Positions 1 through 29,097 of a stretch of DNA of 64,000 nt are shown here, one piece after another; the first letter of the stretch is position 1; every line of letters begins with the position of its first letter. Where the stretch lies: assembly GCF_033807715.1 (NCBI RefSeq), contig NC_084596.1, positions 34,176,379 to 34,240,378 of the forward strand. The letters run 5' to 3'. A program made the position numbers and the translations under genes. The stretch comes from Cololabis saira (taxonomy: Eukaryota; Chordata; Actinopteri; Beloniformes; Belonidae). The notes below the pieces were generated by a model. That model was not told the origin of the DNA. It was given only the letters and a program-made list of their open reading frames with translations, and did not search any database.

Positions 1-25
1 TAAAACACTTCCAGGGCTCCGCTGA

Positions 26-7757
<7,732 letters not shown>

Positions 7758-7878
7758 CAGGCTGGACAAGACTGCCTTTTATTTATGCACATCTGGAACA
7801 GTATTCATGGTTTTCTGACTGTCTTATTGAGATCATTTTTCAAATTGAGTATTGCTGCTACATGGAGTCCTAGAAGTG

Positions 7879-7884
7879 ATTAAA
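7879..7884 (+). terminator. Candidate depdc5 polyadenylation signal (ATTAAA)
   Basis: The variant signal ATTAAA occurs about 120 bp after the depdc5 stop codon, and no AATAAA lies nearer. It is a plausible 3' end, supported by position only. Confidence 0.35.
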
Positions 7885-8419
7885 CAGCGTCATAGAAACC
7901 AGATGCGTTAGCGTTGTTATTTGTTGAAAGGTCAGTGTGAGCTGCACGCTCTCCTATAATCTGCAGTCCAGACCAGCGTCGTGGTCAGAGGACCCGAGCC
8001 CTGAGGCTGCCAGGACTTCAAATGTTTATCATTAGGACCCAAGTGTAGTTGTATTATTATTATTTAGGCTCTGGACAGTGAAAGTGCAAGACTCTTCTGT
8101 TTTTGTTCCGCGCTGCATCTTTGGGGTGTGGGGGAGTTTCCATCACGGATGTACAGTTGATGAATCTGCTGCTGCTGCGTGATGCTAGTATGTCAATATG
8201 GACCAAAGTCTCTGAGGAACGGATAGATAGATTGATGGATGGATGGATGGATAGATAGATATTTTCCCAGGTTGTTATTGAAATGTATGTATGCTCTCAT
8301 TGTACTCTGAAATGAAAGCATAGAGGATAAAAAACTGAAAAAAGAAGCCTTTGAACCCAATTTATAAACCAAAATTCTTTCTAAATGTTAGAGATAACAG
8401 CTGAACACACTCTTTCCGT

Positions 8420-8905
8420 CTTCCATGGAAATGTGGAAATGTGGAAATGAAATATTCTTCAGAAATTACAGCCAACTCTGTTGCAGATGTTCTCATAATT
8501 GTGACACTTGCAGGCTGCTTGTGGTTCACTCTTCTGTCCGGTTCATCCCAAACTAGCTGGATGGGCTTTAAGTCTGGAGACTGAGCTGATCAACTAGGCA
8601 GATACCAGGGGGTAACGACCCCAACCCACAGCAGAGGGTGCTAACCAGAGTGGTAGCAGTTTTGGTTCATCTTACTCTGTACAAGTCAGCAACCCTGGAT
8701 CCGGATCACCAGCCCCAGACCATCACACTTCCTCCTCCGTACAGGATTTTTCAATTTGGGGTAACCAAACCATTCCCCCCACCCCCAACTTCCTGCAGTT
8801 CAGCACTTAACTTGATACCATTTGAAGCGGACTTGAACAGTTTGAATTTCAATTTTAAAAGATGTAAAAATTGGGGTGTTTTAAAACTTTTGACCGGTAG
8901 TGTAG
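8420..8905 (-). mobile_element. Degenerate Tc1-like transposon fragment
   Basis: The - strand encodes a broken Tc1 transposase C-terminus. The phrase QSPDLKPIQLVWDE near 8560 corresponds to the conserved segment carrying the last catalytic acidic residue of Tc1 transposases. The + strand phrase CCAGCCCCAGACCATCACAC at 8709 is the antisense of another conserved stretch. The end AAACTTTTGACCGGTAGTGT (8884-8903) matches a Tc1 terminal repeat. Frame breaks show it is dead. Confidence 0.65.
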
Positions 8906-9585
8906 CTATATACTGACATTTACTATGATCTGCGGTGTTCACGTTGAAATATAAATTAAATCTAATGAATATTTATACATGTGTAAACGCACACTACCAC
9001 TTTACAAACTTGTATTGTGGAAACTTCCCAATTTCTGCTCCCACAGCTGCAAACCTTTTCACTTCCTCATTTGTTTCCATGTGAAAGGGGAAGTCATGTG
9101 CTGTTCAGCCGTAACCACTGCTGCCGCTCAGATTTACATTCTCCATATTTCATGCTTCTTACTGAAGGAAAACCAATCGGTCAGGGACACAAACAAAATA
9201 GACAATTATTTCAGATGATAAGCAAGCGTGTGTGTGTCAAATTATCAGCAGTCTATTTAGGAAACAAAACTTTAATGGAAAATGAAAAAAAACATTTCCA
9301 TTTTGTCAGAGCGAGATGAAGTTGCATGAAATAGAAATTAAAGCATTTCTAATTCTCATAGTTCCACCCATCAGATTATAGTCAAGTCGTTTGACCTCAC
9401 TAGATCTTAAAATCTTAAAAGGTCAAATACACCGACAAATGAACGACAACACAGCACACATCAGTTATTTAGTTAAAGACTGAATTTGCTCAATAATGCT
9501 CTCAAGCCGGCGGACTTTGTCCTCATTTAGTCTCAATTCATCCTTAGCTCTCAGTGCTTATGCTATAATATTATGTATATACGCG

Positions 9586-9645
<60 letters not shown>

Positions 9646-11208
9646 ATATATAAACAAACACGAATCAATGATAAATAAATCAGACAAAACTAAAAGAAAA
9701 TGCAAAATTATTATGACTTTCAGTCAATTTAGACGTTTCCACAATTTTACCATACCAAACCTGTTTAGTTACACTTCACACATGTGATCAGCGGTAGCTA
9801 TGGCAACAGAGGGAAGTGGTAAAAAGGCAAGATATAATTTAGACAAGAGACACTGAAGTCACAACAGAGTTTTTTTTTTTTGCTCAACATGTTTTCTCCA
9901 GTTAAACGTTGATCCCTGCGGGTCCTGGTGCTCGGCTGGGCGGATTACCACCGTTCACATATCGCATGGATGCAGACGAGAGCCTGGTCCCTTTAAGCGT
10001 TGTTTTAATATCACACAACTTCTGCTGATCAGTCATTTGTTTTAAAAATTATTTTTCACAGATTATTACTGTAACTGATGAAAGTATAAAGTTTGTATAA
10101 TACATAAATACAAAAAGATCCACACAAAAGTGAGTTATTGTTCCAAGAAAGGTAAAAAAAAAACAGCCATAAAAACAAAAATAAAACAACATATACGTTT
10201 TAAATAATAATAAACACCTGGGTTTTATGAAGACACTCAATCAGTGAGCTGACAAAGGTAAACCCAGCAAAGTTCTGTGAAAGAAAATGCGACCAGGTTC
10301 TGACTGGAAATCAGCTGTTAGGATGCCGTTACCATCAGGGTGTCCATGTCTTATAGATGCAATAAAATTAAGGTTTCACCGTTTTGATCGCGTTTTCCTA
10401 AAACTTTCCAGGGTTCTGTCACACGTTTGGCTGCAAGGAGCACGTTTGGCGGCCCTCTGCTCTGACCCATGCGGATCATCTGGTACTAAAGCCCAACCGA
10501 TACCAAAAAAAAAGGTTCATGAGTGTTTGCAAAAGTCTTTTACTAAGTAACACGTTAAACAATTACCTTTCAAAGTAACAAGTGGCGTAAAGAAAAAAAA
10601 ACAAGGATTAATGGAGGTGGTGGTCAGCACAGTTCACTGCAAAACCCCCCGCAGCGTCCACGGCCAGCTGGGGGGGAAGTGTTCCTATCTTTACTAAACT
10701 AGTAATGTAAATGTTAAAGGTCTAAAGTCACTGATTCAGGAGTAGTGTGGTGAGCAAAGAAGTGGTGTGTCAACCACCCTGCTGATGCAGCAACTCTACT
10801 GCACTTTGTTACCATGACAACAGACAGGCTTTACTGCCTCCATCGTCTTTGGAGTTTTTAGACTCTCTGTCTGAAAAGTCTGAAAAATACCTCCCTTTCC
10901 CAATTCACCACAAAAATACTGATCTATTTTTAGAGTTTTTGGGTAAATGATTGTAAACAAGGCGAATGTTTTATAGGGTTTTAAATGTCTACCTAGCATA
11001 CATTTTAAAAATAATAGTGAATTCTCTTCCTGCATAAAGTGCACCAGCTTAGCAGCTATTAAAGACATTTTGATCAATTCTTCGTGATTGTCTTAAAAAG
11101 AAAAAAAAAAAATCAGTTTTGAGGCGCAGTCACGAGAACTCCTTCTGTCCAGTTAAAATCAGTTTGTGCGTCTCCATGGTTGCAGGTCAGGTCAGGGGGA
11201 GGGGGGTG
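8906..11208. other. Intergenic sequence between depdc5 and mfsd12 (convergent 3' ends)
   Basis: Apart from the TA repeat near 9590, I see no exon-like sequence. The distal part must hold the 3' UTR of mfsd12, which runs leftwards from 11209. I found no AATAAA on the - strand close to that stop; the nearest candidate I noticed is an ATTAAA around 10004. Confidence 0.4.
9588..9645. repeat. (TA)n microsatellite
   Basis: An almost pure TA run of about 55 bp between the two convergent genes. Confidence 0.95.
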
Positions 11209-20358
<9,150 letters not shown>

Positions 20359-20509
20359 CACGGCCCCTGGGGTGGCTGGGGGGGAGAGCTGGGGGCAACT
20401 GGGTCAACTTCACAGGTGGGCTACGTGGAGAAGCTCAGTGGGGACATCGTTCTACTGCAAATCTCCAGAGGATGCTCGTCCAGCCACCTTCACCCTCACA
20501 GGTAAAGCT

Positions 20510-20735
20510 GATCCCTGAACAGAAAGCTGATCGTACAGCAGATCCCTGGGCAGAAAGCTGATCCCTGTGTAGACAGATGATCCCTGGGCAGAAAAGTGAT
20601 CCCTGGGAAAGGTGATCGTACAGCAGATCCCTGGGCAGACAGGGGATCTCTGAGCCTAAAGCTGATCGTGCAGCAGACAGGTGATCGTACAGCAGACAGC
20701 TGATCCCTGAGCAGACAGGTGATCCGAGCTGCACC
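20510..20735. repeat. Degenerate minisatellite upstream of mfsd12
   Basis: About ten imperfect copies of a roughly 20-bp unit resembling CTGATCCCTGGGCAGAAAG, with variants carrying GATCGTACAGCAGA. It begins about 150 bp upstream of the mfsd12 start codon, in the probable 5' UTR or first-intron region. Confidence 0.7.
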
Positions 20736-21099
20736 TATTTCCTCCTAGGATCAGCTGACAGCCACAGCTCCTGGAGGAAGAGGAGGAGGGATGAAGAAAA
20801 GACACGGCAACAAAACAACAGCGCTTTTACTGGCAGAATTACATATTGTTCCTTTACACCTTCTCTATCTTGAACATATCCGAGTAGATAATTATATTCT
20901 GAAACGTGAGCGATATTTAATTGATCTAATAATTACTTAAGGAAAACATAAGGACCTAGTAAATTAGACAAGAACATTACCGGCGGATTGTGTGAAAAGG
21001 GTCGGACAACCAGAAACACCGAAAAGCTTCGGGACCTTTTCTTTTTTCCTTTTCTTTCTTTCGTTATCGGGCTACAAGTGGACGCCACATCTGGCTGGC

Positions 21100-21390
21100 A
21101 GGCGTAAATAAAAGCTGCGGCTGGAAACGAGACACATTAAAAGCCGACGGACCAATAGGGGTCGGCGTCATGCCGCCTCCAGCCAATAGCAGAGCGCGGT
21201 GCCGGCCACTTCCTGATTGGAGGGGAGAAGCTGTAGATATATAACTGGCAGAAGCTGTACATATATAACACTAGAGGCGGCGGGTTAGGCCCCGCCTCCC
21301 AGTAGTACGCCTGCGCAGTGGCTCCGCCATGTTGGGGAGGGACCGTCGTCAACGTTACGCAACTTGTTGCTATGGAAGGGTATACTTGCA
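21100..21390 (-). promoter_or_regulatory. Candidate mfsd12 promoter region
   Basis: A GC-rich patch upstream of mfsd12 in otherwise AT-rich DNA. On the - strand, CCAAT occurs (ATTGG on + at 21216-21220). The reverse orientation CCAAT occurs near 21151 and 21183, next to a CACTTCCTG ETS-type motif at 21207. Base composition and motifs suggest a promoter; no start site can be fixed from sequence. Confidence 0.3.
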
Positions 21391-21396
21391 ACTACC

Positions 21397-21603
<207 letters not shown>

Positions 21604-21860
21604 AGGGTAGAAATGGCAATACATATTATACATAACACATATATAATAATTTAATACTTTTTCCCCCCAGACTGTTAATAATTATTTGGCCAAGTAGCCT
21701 ATAAAATTTTACCACAGATTTTTTGTCCTTTTGGATAAAATACATGTACAAGTTATGTTCTACAAACAATTTTATTTCAGAATGGCTGGAGAATGAAGAA
21801 GAAATGATTTGAAAATTGTATTCAAAGAATACAGCCATTGTTTTGAGTCTCTGGAAAGTA

Positions 21861-22295
21861 CCGGTGTTGTGCCAAAAAGTGATTGACTGCCACAATCTGA
21901 TTTCTCCCCTGAAAATGGGTCTTTTTACCTGCCAAAAATTGATTGAAGGCCAAATACAATTAATGAAAGGTTGTTTCTACCTAAATATGATTTGATCTCA
22001 TTCTTGAGCTTCATAATATAAACACTAGAGCTCACATTATTGCTTTTAACTCTTTTAAAGGACCATTACAACACAAAATAGGCATTTTCACCTGCCAAAA
22101 ATTGATTGAAGGCCAAATACAGTTAATGAAAAGTTGTTTCTGCCTAAATATGACTTGATCTCATTCTTGAGCTTCATAATCTGAAAATCTGACGTTTTGG
22201 CGCTATCATTCAAGGGGCTGCTGTGCACGCTCCCGCGGCCAGAAATCAGAAGAAATCAGGTTCTGGCAGGCAATCACTTTTTGGCACAACACCGG
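21861..22295. mobile_element. Short inverted-repeat element with an internal direct duplication
   Basis: The first 25 bases (starting CCGGTGTTGTGCCAAAAAGT) are exactly repeated as the inverse complement at the end (22271-22295). Inside, about 90 bp starting ACCTGCCAAAAATTGATTGA at 21928 recur at 22091. No TSD was recognised and no coding capacity is seen. Confidence 0.7.
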
Positions 22296-24350
22296 GAGAC
22301 AACTTTTCTGTAATCAATGATATGGCCTATAAATCAATTTAATTGAATCTAAAGCAAACAAAGGCTGATTTAAATAACATATTACTTACCAGTTTTAAAT
22401 ACTTTTCTAGCCTAGGGACAAGATTAACTGGAGAAAAACAAAATTACTCATGACCGTGGAGAGAAACTGACATTAATGCCCCAAAATGACAGAGAATTAA
22501 AGAGCCTAACCCACACCAGCACCTCCCCAATATGGCGCGGTCGGGACGCGCCTGAGGAGCGTGCAGCTTCTGGTATTATATATCTATGCGATGACCTGCC
22601 GATGGTGTGTGACCGTAGATGTCCAGTCCCATCCCCACTTCCGCCGTTGTGTAAATAAAATCACGTGTGCATTTCTATGTAACTAAATCATTGCAGATTT
22701 ACCAGGAAGAGAAAAGATAGAATTTAAAAAAGTCAGTCCTGTCCAAAAAATTATACAATTTGGTATAAGTATAATAACTATTAAGTTTTAACTGATATAA
22801 TATGGAAAAAATCAAAGTAAGGGGTATATAATTACAAATATAGTACATCAGCTGTGGCAGGAAAACCTGGCTTCCAGCAGTTGTGTGGAGACATTTAAAT
22901 AGATATAATGATGTCATGATGTCTAACATCATGATTGATGATGATTAATGGCCATCATGACCATTAAAGGTCATCATCAGCTTCTCGTCAAGTCATGCTG
23001 ATGACACAGTCATCTGTGTCAGGGTGCTGAAGCAGGAAAATACCAAAAACATGCAGGACTGGAGGCCCCGAGGACCAGGGTAGAAGACCACCGACGAAAC
23101 ATCAACACTAATGGAAAAATAACAGATTTCTGGTTAAATACACCTTTTCTGATCTCATAGCATCTTATGCAGAATAAGTTCAATAACAATTATAAGAACC
23201 ATCATAAAAAGTGCTTAGCTCACACTGAGTTCCTATCGTAACCATTTCTTGGTTTCAGTGGTTCAATAAGAAGCTTTCCATGAATGAAACTAAAAATAGA
23301 AAAATGTGCCACATTGTCAGTAAACAGATTCATTGAATAATTGATTGAAGGTTGCAGATGTTTTAATAGAAGAATCTAAAAGTGAATAGGTGAAGGTGTT
23401 TCAATGTAAAGCTTTAGAAAAAGTACATTTTAACTGGGAGCCAGAGTAAGGATCTAAATATTGGGGTGACATGTCCGTACTGTTGTTGATGCCTACAGCT
23501 TTATTGGGAAGGCCAGTAAGGAATGCATTACAGTAATCAGATTACATGAAATAAAAGCATAGCTTTAAAACAATTCTTTGACAGTGTTGTTTTTATAAAC
23601 CAGCAAGATGACTTAGTCACACAGTTTTGGCTACTAAAATTAAGATCCTCGCCTAGGATAACACCAAGATTCTCCGTGCAGGTAAAGCCTTGTGTCTTCT
23701 GGAGTTTAGTTACGCAGGCTGGATGGGGTTAACGTCATGATCCTCACAGGTGACTGTGGGTCAGTTGAAGTGACGATCCGTCCAGGGTGTACCCCCGTCT
23801 TTCACCTGGAAAAAGAGAGTGGGATAGTCTCACGCAGACCCCTTGACCCTGAATAGGAAGCCGGTTTAGATCATGGAAGAGGCTGGATGAATGCGTTGCT
23901 TAAGTGTGTCAGCTGCTATATCCATGTTAGCCAACATGCTCCTGCATGAGTATTTGTTTCTGGAGGTTTGTGTTCAAAAGTCTTTGAGACAGCTTCTTTT
24001 TTTAAGAGCAGAGTGAAGATCTACTAATAATGTTGGAAATACATTTATTTACAAATTACTAAATGACCCAGTTTTTTAATAGAGAAACAACTAACTTTGT
24101 AAATGGTCCAAAACTTGATGATGCTTCCTTGTTTGCTTAAAATTCAACAGGTGGTTTTGCTGGTTCCTGAGTCATAGCAAGATTTTAAGATTCAGCACAT
24201 CAGACTGTGAATCACTGATTTCTCAGCAAAGATCAAATAATAAAAACACAAACGTTTGCTTTGCGTAGAGAGTTTAATGCACTGAAATGCCATAAACATG
24301 AATAAAATAAATGAACCAACGGCATTCCAGTTCAGTCATGCTGGGAATCA
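22296..24350. other. Sequence without a recognised gene; LINE-like remnant at 23390-23760
   Basis: The stretch 23390-23760 parallels the antisense reverse-transcriptase sequence at 12100-12400 (shared 'gcattacagta..tc', 'aaataaaagcat'), so it is probably a decayed LINE on the - strand. I see nothing else gene-like. Confidence 0.35.
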
Positions 24351-24467
24351 AAGATAAAACCATTTCTGTCGAAAAGGTCTGAAGAATTTCTTCAGGAAGT
24401 CGTAGTCGTGCTTCTCAAGGAAATCCAGCCGGCTCACACACCGCAAGCACGTGCACGCAGATGCAAG

Positions 24468-27400
24468 TCATGAACATATGAGGAGGCAGCCGACCAACAG
24501 GCTCACAGGGGAGAGATAAAAAATTATTTTATGTTTTATAAGACCAGAAATACTATTTTAAATTGTGGTATGAGTTCATGCGCATTCACAAACCTGGAAA
24601 ACTCCCAAAAACCACCTCTCTTTGTGTGTCTCGCTTTGTGTCTCCACTCTTCTGATAATGTTCTTTCAGAGTATCAGCCGGAGGTGGAGAGATGAAGGGT
24701 AGAAATGGAAAGCAATGGCCACAGCAGGATTGAACATTAAAGTAAACACTCTGTCAAAGTAGCAATACAATTATCAGCCATCTAGTTTTAATCTCTGGTA
24801 TCATAGATTTGAATAACTGAAAAATATGTGATTATAGAAGAATATAAAAGACCAAGAATCACAACTACTCTTCATGAGTGATTTTTTTTTTGTTTATTGG
24901 TCAAATCCTGACGTTTGAGAGGCCGAGCAACAGATCCTGGTCGCTGTTGCAGTCAGACACACTTTCAAAACGCAATCAACGCTACATTTGAACACCTCAA
25001 ATCCTTTCACACACTCAAACCTAGAATCAGACTGTGAATGTCCGAGTGGAGGACACCATGAAGAGTGGCAAACAAGTCAGCACCTCAAATCCAGCCTGTT
25101 TGGTAAATAGGAAGCTTGTTAACTGCCATTTAATATCATTACGTCATCTTTCAATGGCTCACTGTGTGTTTATATGGGGTGCTCTATACTTAGGTGTTAT
25201 GTGTGTAAACCTGTCTGGGGATCCAGCGTCTCCACACAATTACTGATAAACAGGTTGGCAGTGAAATGCCAATTGAGTCAAATAAACAAAAAAAATATAT
25301 AGATGTCATCTTTTTTTTTTCTCCAAAACGCTGTTGAATCTATTCTTGCCAACAACGGAGGCCGTCTTTGAAGAAAGTGCCAGACGAATTTGATGAATAA
25401 TTTTTTCATGAGAAACAAATCATAAGTGTAAAAACGGTCAAATTCAGAAGTACCTCGTCTGCACTACAACACATATAATTGCCAACATAACATACGGTTT
25501 CTCCAACCACTTGTGGGTCAGACTCACAAGCTCATGTTTGAACGGCATCAGCATTCAACTTTAGGCTTTTCTGGAAACCCTTTGACGTACCAGGCTTTGT
25601 TCTTTAACAAGCCCTCTGTGAAGTGTCTGTCTGCTCCATCGCTGGTCCAGTAACACAGGTGATGTTCCACTCAGCCATGATCAGCCCGTTTTCACTCACA
25701 ACCCCCCAAAAAAGTCTTGTACTGTACCTCACCTTTAGTCCCTGCCAGGAAAGGCCGCAGGAAGTACATGAACGTGGGGCCTAAAGCTTCCAGGTCATCT
25801 GGTCCGCTTCGCTCTGAAATAGCCAATACAAATGTTTAAGTGTCAGGTGTGTATCAATCAATCACACTGAAAGGCAAGTCAAAACCTCCACTGAAAATAA
25901 GAGGCACATTACATTGACTGATTCAAAATAAAACCCATCTTTGCTCTTCCACATCAGATTAAAACAGAGCATCATACCCCAATTGTTTAATCTATTGAGA
26001 ACTTCCAGAGAAATGTAACTCCATCATGTTAACGCAGGCCACAGCCGCTGCTCTTTTCCACGTCTACACTGCACATCAATTTTCTCAAATACACTTGAGC
26101 GGAGTGTTATTGAGCAGTGTGGCACATTCTGTCAGTAGTCTACTTTTAACTGTTTATCACCGATTTGTGTCTCGATGCTCTGGATCACCAAACGCCCAGA
26201 TCAAATATTTAGCAACTCTGAATCAAGTCTTGTGAAAACAAGGAAAAATAATGGTTCCTAATAACAAATGTTGCTGTGAATCTGCTGTACAGGACCCTGG
26301 TAGAGCTATTTTAAAAGCTAGAAGTCAAATGATTAACCCCAGTAAAAGCCCCGGGGATAAATGAATAAATATTAGATTATAGGTAGCGCCAATGTTCTTA
26401 ATTGAGTTTTTGGTTGGCTTGTTGCTGTCTGGAGCCTCCTGGTGTTGCCTTTAGTAGCAGGTTGTGCCCTCTTGTTTGTCACTGCCACTGTGTTGGATAC
26501 GAGCGGTGGCTTAAGTTGCAGTGAGCAGGAGTTTTGTGGGAAAATTCCAGAAGTTCAAATGCTGCAGGAAGAGCGGCTGATACACCGGATGTAGGTCCGT
26601 CATTTAGTTTGACTCACAGGCAGTTCCAGCAGTTATAAGAGGAAAGGGATCCTGTTTCAGCCTCTGGATTCAGGGGTGGGACGGCAGTGGGCTGGACATG
26701 TTAAGTGCAGTTCCACATCAACCAGGTCTTCCCAGTCGGCTCCTGAGCCAAACTACTCATCGTCCTAGAGTGGTTTGATGACTGCTGTCTTCAAGGTCTG
26801 GGGGGAAACCCCCCGACAAAAGGGAGGAGTTTACTATTTGAATCAGATCAGATGCCATGACGAGTAAAACCTTCTTGATGGGGACGAGTTTAGCTGATCC
26901 ATAATATCTTCCAGGTTTTTGTAGTTAATTTGGGGAAAATTGTGTCCTTTTGTCCAAATTGGTTTTGATTGGAGACACACTGGACTTGATATTGATGCAC
27001 TGTTTTTCTAATCTTCAGGATTTTCTCAAAAAGAAGTTGTCAAATTGATTTATCGAGTGGAGTTCAGACGCTATTGACACAGGAGGGTTTGTTAAGCAGT
27101 TCAGCAGCAAACAAAGCCCGACTGTTATTGATGTTTTTGTTGATGATTTCAGAAGGATTCCCCTACATTCCTCAGCTGTAAATTATATCAGTGACGTCTC
27201 TCTCTATAGATAGCATAGTGAACCTGGAGTCCAGTGTTTCACCAGAGACGACCTTCCCTAGTGGGAACAGTGGAATCAATGATATCTGAAACGTTAGAGT
27301 GGAAGTTATCTAGAAGTTCATTCGCTGAGTTACAGCACAGTTTCAGTTTAGTTGTTTTTAAGTGTTTTTTATGACTTCTTTTTGGCTACATGAGTGGATG

Positions 27401-27968
27401 GAAATGGTCCATTCACAGAAAACAGAAAAGTGGCCAGACAGGTCCACATCAGTCACAGACCTTGGAAATGCTAAGATCCTTACTGATAATCAAGTCCAAA
27501 GTATGTCCTCATTTGTGCATTTCACGTGTTGAGCCAAACAAAACTTTTTAGGATGTCACATTAGTTCTTTAGCCCCTCTGTCCTGGGGGTCATAAACACA
27601 TAGCTACTACAGACAGAGCCCTGCAGAGCGGCACGTTACAAAGCGCTTGAGCGTAAGTGTAACAACCGCAACCACAGAAAAATCCCTGATAATTCAGGCT
27701 GATTAGCACTTAATCACAGGAGGCCATTACCGAGCCAACTGCTCCACCACGTAGTATCTGGCTCACCCTGAAACTGGCACAGATGTCGGGCCACAGGATG
27801 CCAGAACTCGTACCCGCGCACCACACATGCCTTGCTAGTGCAGCCGTAACTGGTGCACTGCACAGGTTTGCAGCTGAGCAGAGGTGATGGCAGAGGGGAG
27901 GATTCTCCATCCTGCCACATATATGTCATTGTTTTCGGGATTGCTCGTGAAATAAAACCTTCTGGCAT
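24468..27968 (-). CDS. Tentative four-exon gene, unknown function (124 codons)
   Basis: I do not recognise this gene. Four - strand segments join in phase: 27968-27767 (from ATG), 25813-25733, 24651-24594 and 24501-24468 (TGA). Donors are GTGAGC, GTGAGG and the weak GTTTGT; acceptors TTTCAG, TTATCAG and the weak CTGTGAG. The total is 375 nt. The first segment is Cys-rich (CKPVQCTSYGCTSKACVV then YEFWHPVARHLCQFQ), the second reads RSGPDDLEALGPTFMYFLRPF, the third is basic (WRHKARHTKRGGFWEF) and the last is short and hydrophobic (LLVGCLLICS). The reading frame continues upstream of the ATG to about 28007, so further 5' exons are possible. An alternative 3' reading at 24430-24345 gives LDFLEKHDYDFLKKFF and a stop. 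The evidence is splice-phase consistency and codon-like composition only; it could be a pseudogene or chance. Confidence 0.3.
26400..27600 (-). mobile_element. Decayed LINE, middle portion (linker and start of reverse transcriptase)
   Basis: Broken - strand frames read like fish L2-type LINE ORF2: NSANELLDNFHSNVSDIIDS, then a segment like the conserved 'P..L..' linker, then TLKTAVIKPL just before the expected RT core. It contains many stops. It lies in the first intron of the tentative gene. Confidence 0.5.
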
Positions 27969-28655
27969 GATGTTAATCTCTACTTTAAGAGTGTTGTCAC
28001 GTTGAAACTTTAATTTGCTTTATTTGTCTGCTTAAATGACAAAAAAAAGTCTCTACAAAATCAGATGTGTTGTTAATCTCGTTATTCTACTTGTAACATT
28101 CCTGATACGCTCCAGCAAATTTGCTAAACATAGTCCAAATCTATCTTCCTTCCTCACATAACTGATTAGGGAAAGAATTTTAAAGTGACTCAAACATTAT
28201 AAAATAGGGCTTTTACTGTATTCAGAAGTAAGTGAAGTTCAACTGCAAGTTTCTGCAGTGTTTTAAAGTGAAAATAAAAATCACAATGGCCTCCTGGATG
28301 GTGGCCAATTTAGTCCCGAATTTAAACATCTCAGCCATTTTGTTCAAGTGCATAACTGTTGAACTAACCAGACTTTTTCTGAATTGTGCCTGATTATTTG
28401 GCCTGTTATTTTATTTTTAAAGCCAGAAGTGTCGATCTAGCAGTTTTCGTGTACTTTCCACAAGTGATTAAAAGAATACACACGAGCACTATTCTCAAAG
28501 GGCTGTCAAGCCAGCTCTCTTTGAAATGCTTGTGAAGCTTTACTGTGGAAATTACGGTAACTGCTGCACAGGTTGTTTTCAAAATAAAAACTACGTGTTT
28601 TAATGTGAATGGACAAAAGTAATAAATGATTGGAATGTATGAGAATAATAGTAAA

Positions 28656-28658
<3 letters not shown>

Positions 28659-28688
<30 letters not shown>
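28659..28688. repeat. (TA)n microsatellite
   Basis: A TA run of about 28 bp. Confidence 0.9.
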
Positions 28689-28690
<2 letters not shown>

Positions 28691-29097
28691 TTTCTCAGTC
28701 GTAAAAGACAAACAGGAAGCCGACATTTACTGAAATATCAGCTGAGGCTGATGTATTTTTTTCAAAATGAACTCTCCATAAATCATGGACAAATGCTCTA
28801 TTAAAACAGCATTGACATAGATATAAAACAAAAACTTAACAGTATCCAATCTGAGAATGTCACTCACATAGTTACAGCCCAATCTGATGTGGTATTTGAA
28901 AATAACATGCAATAGAATTCATATATAAATGCTATACTATACGTACATTTACATCACTATAAAAAAAAGTCCTACTTTCAACAGAGGCCTTCCACACTAA
29001 ACTAATAGTACCCCATCTGGGAATGTCACTCACCAAGTTTCAGCCCACTCTTATGTTATATTTTAAAATAAAGTGCCGAAAATGGCGGGCGCAAAAA

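Noticed and set aside
27767..27968. CatSper-auxiliary-subunit resemblance (SYGC...FWHPV)
   Set aside because: The likeness is a few residues only, the following exon does not fit, and I could not confirm it; left as unknown.
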